Shown piece by piece: positions 54,749 through 64,000 of a stretch of 64,000 bases of DNA. The notes under the pieces were generated by a model that saw only the letters and a program-made list of their open reading frames with translations, ran no database searches and was not told where the DNA came from. How positions within the stretch are numbered: the stretch's first letter is position 1; every line of letters begins with the position of its first letter. Position numbers and translations under genes: made by a program. The stretch lies in NCBI GenBank assembly GCA_937981555.1, contig CALJOK010000017.1:62001-126000 (forward strand). Direction: 5' to 3'. The DNA comes from an uncultured Saprospiraceae bacterium. GTDB lineage: Bacteria; Bacteroidota; Bacteroidia; Chitinophagales; Saprospiraceae.

Positions 54749-54756
54749 CAAAAATA
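54749..54756 (-). promoter_or_regulatory. -7 box of the FkbM methyltransferase gene
   Basis: TATTTTTG followed by TGCG on the minus strand fits TAnnTTTG and repeats the recF promoter core. Transcription would start a few bases downstream, excluding the TTG start at 54751. Confidence 0.6.
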
Positions 54757-54987
54757 ATAGGAAATTTTACGAAATGAAGCTTGTTTCCGATTTTAATTAT
54801 TTTTGGTAGGATATTCATCATTCCTGAAAAATCGTGGAAAACTTTTGGATGAAAAAGTTGATTTTAAGCTAAAATTTTTGAAATTTGTAGATAATATCAA
54901 ACCCACCTAACTTTTACTCACACATTTTAGTACGTAAGACTCCCAACATATTTTCATATTTTATAATAAAAAGCAACGATGTTTAGT

Positions 54988-54995
54988 TATTTTTG
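54988..54995 (+). promoter_or_regulatory. -7 box of the gene at 55043
   Basis: TATTTTTG, then CTAAC, fits TAnnTTTG 48 bases before the ATG. Confidence 0.6.
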
Positions 54996-55042
54996 CTAAC
55001 ATTAAACATCTTTTTTCAAATACTCAAAACCATACACAACAC

Positions 55043-55462
55043 ATGAAAGGAATACTTACACTTTTTTTACTTACCCTTTCCATCCTTTCTTTTGCACAAA
55101 AAAGATCTTCTGAAACGGTTGAAGTCGATGAACGACTTACAGCGGTTTATGAAAAAGAATATTTAGCAAATTTGCAAATTCAAAATCCGGTTTTGTTACA
55201 ACGATGGTCTTTTTATTTAGACAATGCTTTTTATATTGTGGACTTTCCAATAGAAAAAGGAGATCCTGATTATCCAAGCATAGAGGTAGCTGATTTAGAT
55301 AATATGAATATTTTTCTTTTGGAAAAAAGTCAAAAAATGTCTAGAGATTTTGATAAGCAGACTAAATATAAAATCAAAGGAACTAATAAGATTTTAGTAT
55401 ATTACTCAGGCAAGGAATTCAACCAAAAATTAAATGAATTTTTAGGTCGAAACTATAAGTAG
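55043..55462 (+). CDS. Small exported protein of unknown function
   Basis: 139 residues with a signal peptide (MKGILTLFLLTLSILSFAQ). The mature part is polar, with conserved-looking stretches NPVLLQRWSFYLDNAFYIVDFP and DNMNIFLLEKSQ, and a basic end. I do not recognise the family. It lies about 270 bases upstream of the giant SprB-repeat gene in the same direction with its own promoter box. A link to that locus is possible but not shown. Confidence 0.7.
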   Translation: MKGILTLFLLTLSILSFAQKRSSETVEVDERLTAVYEKEYLANLQIQNPVLLQRWSFYLDNAFYIVDFPIEKGDPDYPSIEVADLDNMNIFLLEKSQKMSRDFDKQTKYKIKGTNKILVYYSGKEFNQKLNEFLGRNYK

Positions 55463-55733
55463 TTCCAACTTTTCTTTTCCAAAGAACTCATCTAACTAAA
55501 AACTAAAACTACTAGGCAGCAAAAACTGTCAGAAATCTATCAATGTAGAGTTATTAAGCTGTAGATTTTGGTAAACAACTTACTAAGTTTTAACTTTCAC
55601 TTGATCAACATACAGAGATTCCATTATAATTCTTCTATTCCTAATTATCCCCTGAACTTTTAAAGAATTTCAACAATTTTTTTATAAAAATCCTCCTAAT
55701 TGGTTTTATAAAAATCCCAAATCTGATTGCTTT

Positions 55734-58700
55734 ATGTGCAAACACTTACAAATATTTAATTTGAAAAATTTAACTCACAAAACAACCTCTCTTGTTTCTA
55801 AGCATTGGTTGATCTTCATTTTTTGTTTCTTAATTTCCTCTATTGGATATAGTCAATCTTACTCTATGGACGGAACCCCAATTACTGATTGTAGTGGTTT
55901 TTTCTATGATAGTGGAGGTAGCGGTGGGAATTATAGTTCATCGGAATCTTTAACTACAACTATTTGCTCGGATGGAACAGACGGGACTCACATCCAATTA
56001 ATTTTTTCAGCGGTAGAATTAGATGCAGGAGATGCTATTTGTTTTTTTGATGGCCCAGATGCGACTGCACCAATGTTAGCTTGTAACGATGATTTTATGG
56101 TGGGATCACCATTTATTATTCAAGCGACTGCTGCGAATACTTCTGGATGTTTGACGATTACGTTTAATTCTGATGGAGCTGGGGAAGCTGCAGGGTGGCA
56201 AGCAGATATTAATTGTATTCCTTCTTGTCAAACTATTTTGGCCAATTTAGTAAATTCTGATCCTGTAGTTAGTCCTGTGGATACTGGATACATTGATATT
56301 TGCCAAGGAGAAAGAGTTTTCTTTTATGGCGAAGGAATTTACCCTCAAGATGGAGTTGTTTATAATCATTCAGATTTGACTTCAAGTTTCGAGTGGGATT
56401 TTGGTGATGGTAATTTTGGACTTGGGCCAAATGTTTCTCATATTTATAGTGAGTCAGGTGGATACATTGTTCAGTTAACGATTACCGATCAATTTGGCTG
56501 TACGAATACGAATTTTTTAAATCAAAGAGTTCGAGTTTCTACTAATCCGACGTTTGCGGTTTTAGCAGATTTTAATAATTCAATTTGTGCAGGAGATACG
56601 ATTAATTTAAATGCGATTGTCAGTCAAATTGATAGTGCGTATTCAGTAGGTGTTTCTCCGAATGAGGGAAGTTTTCCAACTTCTGGAAGTCGTTCTGATT
56701 CATTAGCATTGCCTGATGGAACGGGAGCAGCTTATGAAACGAGTATTGGTTTTTCTAATTTTTCACCTGGTCAAGTTTTAACCAATATTAATGATATAAT
56801 TTCTATTTGTGTGATTATGGAGCATTCATGGTTGAGAGATTTAGAAATTTCTATTGAATGTCCAGATGGAACTTCAATCATTTTACATGATCATCCAGGG
56901 AATTTTGGAGGGGAAGTATTTTTGGGAGAACCATTTGAAGCAGATGAGGCATTGCCCGAACCAGTTCCCGGAGTTGGTTATGAATATTGTTGGACACCAG
57001 ATGCGACTAATGGAACTTGGTTAGAATATGCGAATGGTACGGGAGTCAATACTTTGCCGGCTGGAGATTATAATTCATTTGATCCGATGTCAAACCTTCT
57101 AGGATGTCCGCTGAATGGAGAATGGACGATTTCCGTTCAAGATCTTTGGGGAATTGATAATGGATTTATTTTTGAATGGAGTATCGAATTTGAATCTTCG
57201 CTTTATCCAAATATTGAAACTTTTACACCTCAAATTGTTGATTATAGTTGGGGAGATAACCCTTCTATCTTTTTCCAAACTAACGATTCTATTTCTGCTG
57301 CACCTCAAAATGCAGGTACAGCAAGTTATACTTTTGAAATTTTAGACAACTTTGGTTGTACTTACGATACTTCTATTTTTATTACAGTTTTACCTTCTAC
57401 TCATCCTGATTGTTTTAGTTGTCCTGATCCAGAACCTATGCTTCAAGACACAAGTATTTGTGATGGACAATCGGTCTTTATTGATGCGGAGAGTACAACA
57501 AATTTAGGCAGTCAACCAATTACATTTGAAACTTTTCCAACCTATGAAATTGGTTTTGCAAATCATCCTCCTAATGATCCTTACGAGGCTCAACTAGAGG
57601 TTACTTCCATCAACCCATTGACGATTACTAATGCTGAGGCTCAAATATGTGGAGTCTGTGTGAATTTGGAAACGGACTTTGATGGAGATATTCGACTATA
57701 TTTAAGATCTCCTTCAGGACAAACAATGGAACTTTCTACCAACAATGGTGGAGCAGGAGATAATTATACTAATACTTGTTTTACTCCAACTGCGACAACT
57801 TCAATTATCGGAAGTCCAGCACCTTTTACAGGAGAATTTATACCTGAAGGAGATTGGAGTGATTTGGATGGATCGACGATAAATGGAGTTTGGGAATTAT
57901 TAGTTTCTGATGGATTTGGAGTGACGAAATTTGGAGTATTAGATTCATGGTCTATTTGTTTTAATACAGAAAATGATGTTGAATATAGTTGGTCAGCTAT
58001 TGCAGGATTGTCTTGTTATAACTGCCCTGATCCAATAGCAAGTCCATCATCTACCTCTACTTATGTTTTAGAAGTTTCTGATGATTATGGTTGTATAAGT
58101 TTGGATACAATGACAATTAATGTTGCATCAAGTATTGCTGCACCAGCATTGTTTACCTGTGATACGATGGGAAGTGGAAATCTTAATTTCACCTGGGATG
58201 CTGTCGCAGGTTTTTCAACCTATTTAGTTAATGTGAATGGGACAGGTTGGGTGCCTGCGAATGGAGTACTTTCTCATTTGGTAAGTGGATTGTCAAATGG
58301 AGATGTGGTCTCTCTAGAAGTTCAAGTAAATGCTGCCAATGTAAATTGTGCTGTAGGAATTTCAAGTGCATCATGTACTTATTTTTTATGTGAAATTTCC
58401 CTTGAAGTACCAATGAATGGAATTACGGGGCCTTCTTGTTTTAATACAGATGATGGAACGGTCATCGTTCAAGCAATGGGAAATGGGACAGGGCCTTTTT
58501 CTTATACATTAGATTCAAATCCTCCACAAACAACTGGGATTTTTAATGTTGGAGCTGGAGATCATTCAATAATTTTGACAGATGTAGACGGCTGTGCAGA
58601 TACTGTTATGATAAATGTGCCAACAGCTGATTCTGTTTTTGTAGATGTCGCAATTGATGATGTCCCTTGTTTTGGAGATAGTGAAGGAATTGCAACAGCT

Positions 58701-61700
58701 ACTGGTTCAGGAGGAACTGGAACATTTAATTATGCTTGGAGTACAACACCAGTTTTGACTTTTGACCCAACCATTAACCTGGTACCAGCAGGTGATTATA
58801 CTGTGACTGTAACAGATGGAAATGGTTGTGAAGTGGAAGAAATGATAACCATTGAAGAGCCAGCATTACTAGATGGATTTATTGCCCCTACTCAAGTTTC
58901 TTGTTTTGAAGGAGATGATGGAACTGCAACAGTATTCCCGACGGGAGGGGTTGAGCCTTATCTTTTTAGTTGGAGTAATGGATCAACAAGTTCGGCAGCG
59001 ACTTCATTAATAGCTGGAACTTATACCGTTACTATCACAGACAATAACGGTTGTTTAACTGAAGTTGAGGAAATCATTGGAGAACCAACAGGAATGGTTT
59101 TAACACTAGTATCAACTGATTTAAATTGTAATGGAGATAATAGTGGGGACATAGATTTAGAAGTTATGGGAGGATTGATGCCATACACATATATGTGGGA
59201 TGATGGAGAAAATACTCAAGATCGACTTTTAATAGCTGCTAATACTTATTGTGTAACAATTACTGATGCTAATAATTGTACGCAAGATACTTGTATTACT
59301 ATTGCTGAACCAACTGCTTTGACTTTGGATATTTCTGCTACAACAACTACTTGTATGGGGAATAACACCGATGGTACTGCAACAGTAGTTGCTAATGGAG
59401 GAGCGATGGGAGGCATGTATACTTTCCTTTGGAGTAATAATCAAACAAATAGTACCGCTACAAATTTGATTGCTGATAATTACTGTGTAACGGTAACAGA
59501 TGGAAATGGATGTACAGCTGTAGAATGTGTCGATGTTAATTCGCCTGATGCAATTGTTATAGATAGCATTGTTCCAATTGACGTTTTATGTAATGGAGAA
59601 AATACAGGTTTTGCAGAAGTTTTTGCTTCGGGCGGAAATGGTGCGTTCACTTATTTGTGGAGTGATCAATTAGCTCAATTTTCAAATCCTGCAAATAGTC
59701 TTCCTACGGGAACTTACACAGTTACAATTACTGATGCAGCCATGTGTACTGCAACTGCTTCTATTTTTGTTGATGAGCCTGCAGTTTTAACAGCTTCAAT
59801 TGATCCAACTGATGTACTTTGTTTTGAAGGGAATGATGGAGAGGCTACTGTTAATCCGATAGGTGGAGTTGGACCATATACTTATGCGTGGAATACTTTG
59901 CCGGGTCAGTTTACTCAAGATGTAAATACTTTAATCCAAGGTGATTATACGGTTACGGTAACTGATTTTAACGGATGTACAACTTCAGCAAGTGCAACGA
60001 TTAATGAACCTGCAACAGCAGTCTCAGCAGTAGTTGATCAAACTTTTGAAAGTTGTTTTAATCAAAACACTAGCGAAGCGATAGTTACACCTTCTGGAGG
60101 AACAGGAACAAATTATACTTTTGAGTGGAATAATATAATAGCTTCCACTACTGCAACTGCAGGTGATTTAGCTGCACAGAATTACTCAGTAGTGGTTACG
60201 GATGAGAATGGATGTCAAACAACGGCTGATATTTTGATCACAGAATTAGAAGAAATTACGGCAAGTGCAATTAATATAGATCCCTCATGTTTTGGACTTT
60301 CTGATGGTCAATTAGGAGTCAATATCGTCAACGGTGGAGTAGGGGCTGGAGATTTGAATAATTATAATTATGTTTGGAGCAATGCTTCAACTAATCAATT
60401 AAATTCAAACCTTACGGCAGGGGATTACACTTTAATTATTTCAGATGCAGAAGGTTGCACAGGTGAAACAATCTTTACACTTTCTGAACCTGCTGAAATT
60501 ACCGCCACAGCACTCATTGATAATACCAATTGTTTTGGTTCTGATGATGGTCAAATTAATATTCAAATTACAACTCAAGGTGGTGGTTTTCCAATTGACT
60601 CATATCAATGGGATGCAAATACAAATAATCAAACAACTCAAATCGCAACTGATTTGGCTGTTGGAAATTATTTGGTGACGATTACTGATAATACGAATTG
60701 TTCTGCTGTGACAAGTTTTGAAGTGAATCAACCAGCTCCAATCGAAGTTAGTTTTGCGGTGGAAGATAATCCATGTTATGGAGATAATATAGGAACAATT
60801 AATACTACAACTACTGGTGGAACTCCTGAGTATTCTTATGATTGGACGAACACCGATACCCTCAATATTTTTTCATCGACAGATCAAAACTTGACGGAAC
60901 TTTATGCGAATGCTTATACTGTAACGATTACTGATGGCAATGGTTGTACAGAAGTTGAGATAGTAAACCTAAATTCTCCTGATGAACTTTGGGCTACGAT
61001 TGATGCAGATAGTGTTACTTGTTATGATTATCGAGATGGAGCACTTTATGTGGACGCGCAAGGTGGAACTGGACCATATCAATATAGTTTGGATGGAGAT
61101 AATTTTTCAGGAACCAACACTTTTTTAGGTTTGGAAGTTGGAAATTATGCCACTTATATTGAAGATAGAAATGGCTGTACGACTACCATCAGCGCATTAG
61201 TTGAAGGGCCAGAAGAACTGTCAGTTGACTTAGGAGATAATATTACGATTAACTTAGGAGAAACAGCTAACTTAAATGCAGTCGCATATCCTGCTGGAAA
61301 TTATTTTTACACTTGGTCACCAGAAGATAGTTTGACGACCTTCGATGGTCCAAGTACTTCTGCAGTTGGATTATTTTTCCAAACAACTTATCAAGTTACG
61401 ATCGAAGATGAATTTGGTTGTAAGGCGGAAGATTATATCAATATTTATGTCAATAAATTCCGAAGAGTTTTTGTACCAACTGGTTTCTCTCCATTTACTG
61501 GAAATGAAAATGACTTACTCCGAACTCACGGAGATGATGGTACAATTGTAAAATCTTTTAAAGTTTTTGACCGATGGGGAGAGTTAGTTTATGAAAATAA
61601 TGTTCCCTATCCAATTAATGAACTAGGTATCGGTTGGGATGGAACTTTTGATGGGAAAATTATGAACCCAGCAGTTTTCGTTTGGTCATTGGAAGTAGAA

Positions 61701-61754
61701 TATATTGATGGCGCGAGTGATGTGTTGAAAGGACACTCAACGTTACTTCGATAA
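55734..61754 (+). CDS. Giant SprB-repeat surface protein with CUB, PKD, P-domains and type B T9SS domain
   Basis: 2006 residues. The signal peptide ends near residue 41 (SSIGYSQ). Domains in order: a CUB-like domain (about 50-165: CFFDGPDATAPMLACND); a PKD domain (WDFGDGNFG, about 195-260); a first proprotein-convertase P-like domain (about 345-490, LRDLEISIECPDGTSI); a second (about 620-745, FDGDIRLYLRSPSGQT); one LSCYNCPDP module; an Ig-like region; and about 12 SprB repeats (about 897-1822). The last 110 residues are a type B sorting domain (VPTGFSPFTGNENDLLR, VFDRWGELVYE, GWDGTFDGK). It should be a T9SS-secreted adhesin like SprB, with the PorP/SprF protein encoded next as partner. Confidence 0.93.
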   Translation: MCKHLQIFNLKNLTHKTTSLVSKHWLIFIFCFLISSIGYSQSYSMDGTPITDCSGFFYDSGGSGGNYSSSESLTTTICSDGTDGTHIQLIFSAVELDAGDAICFFDGPDATAPMLACNDDFMVGSPFIIQATAANTSGCLTITFNSDGAGEAAGWQADINCIPSCQTILANLVNSDPVVSPVDTGYIDICQGERVFFYGEGIYPQDGVVYNHSDLTSSFEWDFGDGNFGLGPNVSHIYSESGGYIVQLTITDQFGCTNTNFLNQRVRVSTNPTFAVLADFNNSICAGDTINLNAIVSQIDSAYSVGVSPNEGSFPTSGSRSDSLALPDGTGAAYETSIGFSNFSPGQVLTNINDIISICVIMEHSWLRDLEISIECPDGTSIILHDHPGNFGGEVFLGEPFEADEALPEPVPGVGYEYCWTPDATNGTWLEYANGTGVNTLPAGDYNSFDPMSNLLGCPLNGEWTISVQDLWGIDNGFIFEWSIEFESSLYPNIETFTPQIVDYSWGDNPSIFFQTNDSISAAPQNAGTASYTFEILDNFGCTYDTSIFITVLPSTHPDCFSCPDPEPMLQDTSICDGQSVFIDAESTTNLGSQPITFETFPTYEIGFANHPPNDPYEAQLEVTSINPLTITNAEAQICGVCVNLETDFDGDIRLYLRSPSGQTMELSTNNGGAGDNYTNTCFTPTATTSIIGSPAPFTGEFIPEGDWSDLDGSTINGVWELLVSDGFGVTKFGVLDSWSICFNTENDVEYSWSAIAGLSCYNCPDPIASPSSTSTYVLEVSDDYGCISLDTMTINVASSIAAPALFTCDTMGSGNLNFTWDAVAGFSTYLVNVNGTGWVPANGVLSHLVSGLSNGDVVSLEVQVNAANVNCAVGISSASCTYFLCEISLEVPMNGITGPSCFNTDDGTVIVQAMGNGTGPFSYTLDSNPPQTTGIFNVGAGDHSIILTDVDGCADTVMINVPTADSVFVDVAIDDVPCFGDSEGIATATGSGGTGTFNYAWSTTPVLTFDPTINLVPAGDYTVTVTDGNGCEVEEMITIEEPALLDGFIAPTQVSCFEGDDGTATVFPTGGVEPYLFSWSNGSTSSAATSLIAGTYTVTITDNNGCLTEVEEIIGEPTGMVLTLVSTDLNCNGDNSGDIDLEVMGGLMPYTYMWDDGENTQDRLLIAANTYCVTITDANNCTQDTCITIAEPTALTLDISATTTTCMGNNTDGTATVVANGGAMGGMYTFLWSNNQTNSTATNLIADNYCVTVTDGNGCTAVECVDVNSPDAIVIDSIVPIDVLCNGENTGFAEVFASGGNGAFTYLWSDQLAQFSNPANSLPTGTYTVTITDAAMCTATASIFVDEPAVLTASIDPTDVLCFEGNDGEATVNPIGGVGPYTYAWNTLPGQFTQDVNTLIQGDYTVTVTDFNGCTTSASATINEPATAVSAVVDQTFESCFNQNTSEAIVTPSGGTGTNYTFEWNNIIASTTATAGDLAAQNYSVVVTDENGCQTTADILITELEEITASAINIDPSCFGLSDGQLGVNIVNGGVGAGDLNNYNYVWSNASTNQLNSNLTAGDYTLIISDAEGCTGETIFTLSEPAEITATALIDNTNCFGSDDGQINIQITTQGGGFPIDSYQWDANTNNQTTQIATDLAVGNYLVTITDNTNCSAVTSFEVNQPAPIEVSFAVEDNPCYGDNIGTINTTTTGGTPEYSYDWTNTDTLNIFSSTDQNLTELYANAYTVTITDGNGCTEVEIVNLNSPDELWATIDADSVTCYDYRDGALYVDAQGGTGPYQYSLDGDNFSGTNTFLGLEVGNYATYIEDRNGCTTTISALVEGPEELSVDLGDNITINLGETANLNAVAYPAGNYFYTWSPEDSLTTFDGPSTSAVGLFFQTTYQVTIEDEFGCKAEDYINIYVNKFRRVFVPTGFSPFTGNENDLLRTHGDDGTIVKSFKVFDRWGELVYENNVPYPINELGIGWDGTFDGKIMNPAVFVWSLEVEYIDGASDVLKGHSTLLR
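58425..61200 (+). repeat. About 12 SprB-type repeats within the giant gene
   Basis: Units of about 77 codons, each of the form 'sCfg.ddG.a.v...GG..pytY.Ws......t.....l.aG.Ytvtv.D.nGC' (for example VSCFEGDDGTATVFPTGG, then AGTYTVTITDNNGC). The units are diverged at both protein and base level. Confidence 0.9.
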
Positions 61755-61776
61755 AAATTTTAGTAAAAACAAATAC

Positions 61777-61807
61777 AAAACTTCTATTCCTTGAGATTGG
61801 AAGTTTT
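61777..61807 (+). terminator. Hairpin after the giant gene
   Basis: AAAACTTC and GAAGTTTT pair over a 15-base loop, followed by ATTTAAA. It could reduce transcription into porP/sprF. Confidence 0.6.
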
Positions 61808-61839
61808 ATTTAAAATATTTATTATAGCAATAATTGATT

Positions 61840-61884
61840 AATCTAAAAGTTGGTTTCCCAAAAACAAAATCCAACTTTTAGATT
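61840..61884. repeat. Perfect 14-bp inverted repeat in the porP/sprF leader
   Basis: AATCTAAAAGTTGG (61840-61853) and CCAACTTTTAGATT (61871-61884) are exact complements. A second palindrome, ATTTTCAAATTTTGAAAAT, follows at 61882-61900, just before the ATG at 61911. Confidence 0.8.
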
Positions 61885-61910
61885 TTCAAATTTTGAAAAT
61901 AACAATCACT

Positions 61911-62966
61911 ATGCAAAAAAGAATTACACAACTATTAGCGGTATTTTTCATCATCATGTCTCAGCAAATTTTTGCTCAAGACAAACAATTTTCTCAATTC
62001 TATGCTTCACCTATGAATTTGAATCCTGCGATGACTGGCGTTTTTGAAGGGAGCTTTCGAGCAGTAGTCAACTACAGAGAACAGTATAATAGTATTTTGG
62101 ATATTCATCCATTTCGTACGATTAGTGCTGGTTTTGAAAAAAGATTTAGGATTGTCAATAGTGATTATCTTTCTGTTGGAATTACAGCAATGCAAGATCA
62201 ATCTGGAGTTGCTGGATATGGACAATATCGTGGAAGTCTTAGTACTTCGTACATGAAGCAAGTCGGAGGAAGTAAATATAGTACTCAAAGTCAATATTTA
62301 ATTGCGGGTGCACAAGTTGGGTTTGGACAAAACCGAATTGACCCAACTCGACTATGGTTCTCTGCTCAGTTTGATCAACCAACCGTTTCAGTTAATACTT
62401 CTTTGGATAATCAGGAAGCGAACTTAACTACCTCAACTGATGTCTTTTTAGATTTTAATGCAGGCTTAATGTGGTACGCTAGATTAGATGAAAATAAAAG
62501 TGTTTATGTAGGTGGAGCTTTAAATCATATTGCTCCAGCACAAATTACACTTTACGATCAAGGACCTGGCGAAACGTTGCACATGAGAGTTACAGGTCAT
62601 GCTGGCGCAGAAATTCCATTGAATCGGGAGTTAAGTCTTTTGCCAGCTATTTTAGTGATGAGTCAAGGACCTTCTTTTCAAACTAACTTTGGTGTAAATT
62701 TCAGATACAGCAATCATGATTGGAGAGAGGTAGCGATTCGAGCTGGACTTTGGAATCGGATTTCAAAAACCGTAGAGGGAGGACATGCTGATGCCTTAAT
62801 CGTTTCCACAATTTTGGAAATGGAAAGAATTAATCTTGGATTAAGTTACGATGTGAATACTTCAAGTTTAAAAACAGCTTCTCAATCTAGAGGATCTTTC
62901 GAAATCTCTTTAATCTATGTTCATCCTAGTAAGACTAGATACAAAGTAAATTGCCCTAAATTTTAG
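61911..62966 (+). CDS. PorP/SprF-family type IX secretion outer-membrane protein
   Basis: 351 residues from the ATG at 61911 (MQKRITQLLAVFFIIMSQQIFAQ); a TTG six codons earlier is less likely. Mature N-terminus DKQFSQFYASPMNLNPAMTG, NYREQYNSI, and the C-terminal YKVNCPKF match the family and the homologue at 24391. It serves as the outer-membrane partner of the type B cargo encoded just upstream. Two hairpins in the 156-base gap suggest that its expression relative to the cargo is tuned. Confidence 0.93.
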   Translation: MQKRITQLLAVFFIIMSQQIFAQDKQFSQFYASPMNLNPAMTGVFEGSFRAVVNYREQYNSILDIHPFRTISAGFEKRFRIVNSDYLSVGITAMQDQSGVAGYGQYRGSLSTSYMKQVGGSKYSTQSQYLIAGAQVGFGQNRIDPTRLWFSAQFDQPTVSVNTSLDNQEANLTTSTDVFLDFNAGLMWYARLDENKSVYVGGALNHIAPAQITLYDQGPGETLHMRVTGHAGAEIPLNRELSLLPAILVMSQGPSFQTNFGVNFRYSNHDWREVAIRAGLWNRISKTVEGGHADALIVSTILEMERINLGLSYDVNTSSLKTASQSRGSFEISLIYVHPSKTRYKVNCPKF

Positions 62967-62980
62967 GATAAAAAAACTTT

Positions 62981-63025
62981 AATAAAAAAAGCGAAGTGGA
63001 ACTCATCCACTTCGCTTTTTTTATT
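62981..63025. terminator. Bidirectional terminator, perfect 20-bp stem
   Basis: AATAAAAAAAGCGAAGTGGA (62981-63000) and its exact complement (63006-63025) around ACTCA, between convergent genes. Confidence 0.95.
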
Positions 63026-63047
63026 TTCTATTATTATTAATTAACCA

Positions 63048-63605
63048 TTAAAACTTAAACCCTCCATTCAATCCAAAGAAATAATAATGTTCTCCATTTA
63101 TGGATTGAGTAAAAGCAGCTCTTGCTCCAATTGTAATCGTATTCGCAATGTAAATTTCATATTCGGCAGCTACATTCCAACCGTAATTTTCTTCATCCTC
63201 AACCGTGAAATCCAGCTCTACACTATCTCGAGATTTAAATTCTCCCATCCAATAACTTCCACCGCCGCCAATTTTAAAACTATTAATTGAATTATTAATG
63301 GGCAATAAATATAAATTCAAATCTCCCTTCCATGCATTAAAAGCCAAATCAACAGCTCCATTCTCATTTGCATTATCTGCTTTGACATAGCCAGCCAAAA
63401 CTCCTATCGCTACTCGCTTACCAAAGTATCGAGTGTACTCACCATATTGATAATTTCCCAACATTCCATTTTTGTGAAACGAAGAACCATAACCATATTT
63501 TAAAGTATTCTTTTTAAACTTAGGAGAAGAATCATTTGACCTTTGGGCAAAAGTTCCAATTGTAAAAGTGCAAATGATGGCTAGTAGGATGAAAAATAAT
63601 CTCAT
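63048..63605 (-). CDS. Outer-membrane beta-barrel protein, small
   Basis: 185 residues, signal peptide ending GTFAQ. Alternating strands (YGYGSSFHKNGMLGNYQYGEYTRYF, KRVAIGVLAGYVKAD, FKIGGGGSYWMGEFKS, GWNVAAEYEIYIANTITIGARAAFTQS) end YYFFGLNGGFKF with a terminal Phe, as in eight-stranded outer-membrane barrels. Function unknown. It is not obviously a member of the four-gene barrel family at 34818-37589. Confidence 0.75.
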   Translation of the reverse strand: MRLFFILLAIICTFTIGTFAQRSNDSSPKFKKNTLKYGYGSSFHKNGMLGNYQYGEYTRYFGKRVAIGVLAGYVKADNANENGAVDLAFNAWKGDLNLYLLPINNSINSFKIGGGGSYWMGEFKSRDSVELDFTVEDEENYGWNVAAEYEIYIANTITIGARAAFTQSINGEHYYFFGLNGGFKF

Positions 63606-63799
63606 TAGTAGTATGTTAAATTGTCGTGATACTTTTAAAATGTTCTCTCAATTAATTAAAAGTAATGGGTGTAGAAAGTAAAAGCAAATCCTTTTTTACG
63701 TTTAACCACACCTTAACTTTAAACGCAAAATTAATTTATTTTGTTAACATTTTTAACTAGAATCTTTGATCCAATAAAAATAGTCGAACTTCAACGAAA

Positions 63800-64000
63800 T
63801 TAGACTCCCACATATTTAAATGAAGCATTGTCTATCGCACGTTGTGTCGCTAAAATTCCATTTAAATGATCAAACTCATGTTGCATCAATTCGGAAAGAT
63901 CATTTTCTAAAAGCCAAGTGTGCGATTCCCAATGCTCATCAACAAAGTTCATCGTGCAAGAAAAATGTCTTTTGACTCGAACATGCAAGTTGGGAAATGA
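63800..64000 (-). CDS. def: Peptide deformylase, C-terminal part (5' end outside window)
   Basis: The frame is open to the window edge and encodes the last 66 residues. The metal-binding helix is QHEFDHLNGIL (HExxH), preceded by SFPNLHVRVKRHFSC, which is the region just after the EGCLS motif (the Ser at the edge is its last residue). Peptide deformylase removes the formyl group from nascent proteins. The family normally has about 180-195 residues, so roughly two thirds lies outside. An in-frame TTG at 63988 is internal, not a start. Confidence 0.93.
   Translation of the reverse strand, partial: SFPNLHVRVKRHFSCTMNFVDEHWESHTWLLENDLSELMQHEFDHLNGILATQRAIDNASFKYVGV

Noticed and set aside
58425-61200. 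Regularly spaced repeats considered as a CRISPR-like array
   Set aside because: The units are diverged protein-coding SprB repeats in one open frame, with no identical direct repeats.

Overview
The window is chromosomal DNA of an AT-rich member of the Bacteroidota. The evidence is two giant surface proteins with gliding-motility (type B) C-terminal domains, each followed by a PorP/SprF-family gene; two type A T9SS sorting domains; many 'SC-KKD' type lipoproteins; ATG starts in A-rich context with no Shine-Dalgarno; and TAnnTTTG promoter boxes. Long SprB and PKD repeat proteins point to the Saprospiria/Chitinophagia side rather than Bacteroidales, but this is a weak inference. No rRNA, tRNA, CRISPR array, transposase or phage gene was found.

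Layout. 1-6.8 kb: the 3' end of an RND efflux pump, a tandem duplication of a surface lipoprotein gene, and a large exported protein of unknown function. 6.8-13.4 kb (minus strand): membrane protein, M1 peptidase, BLUF photoreceptor, GNAT enzyme and S9 prolyl oligopeptidase. 13.6-18.5 kb: coiled-coil exported protein, MiaE, an LEA-like repeat protein, an esterase and an exported protein. 18.7-27.3 kb: PKD-repeat type B T9SS cargo with a PorP/SprF partner, then a single-domain response regulator and a phosphoglycosyl transferase fused to a degenerate receiver. 27.4-33.3 kb: VWA protein, peroxiredoxin-like protein, malate dehydrogenase, secreted metalloprotease and succinyl-CoA synthetase beta. 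33.6-40.8 kb: di-haem cytochrome c peroxidase, a four-gene operon of paralogous outer-membrane proteins, and two consecutive class-V PLP enzymes. 41.1-49.7 kb: PDZ T9SS cargo, small unknowns, PDH E1 alpha, RecF, a DciA-like protein, an OmpA-family protein and NDH-2. 50-55.5 kb: a FIST sensor with a hybrid histidine kinase, and an FkbM methyltransferase. 55.7-63 kb: a 2006-residue CUB/PKD/P-domain/SprB-repeat type B cargo with its own PorP/SprF partner. The window ends in the 3' part of peptide deformylase.

How the genes work together. The dominant theme is the cell surface: at least four T9SS cargos, two PorP/SprF proteins, several lipoproteins and at least five predicted outer-membrane barrels. 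Signalling elements sit among them: the response regulator with the receiver-fused sugar transferase, FIST with its phosphorelay kinase, and BLUF. Housekeeping genes (mdh, sucC, pdhA, ndh, recF, miaE, def) are scattered between as mostly single transcription units. These are separated by unusually long, often perfect inverted repeats that act as terminators, some belonging to dispersed families.

Several starts were moved inward to place a signal peptide or a normal family N-terminus at the front (18477, 18671, 30447, 45005, 47892, 54706, 61911). Family assignments rest on motif recognition by eye; no database search was run.
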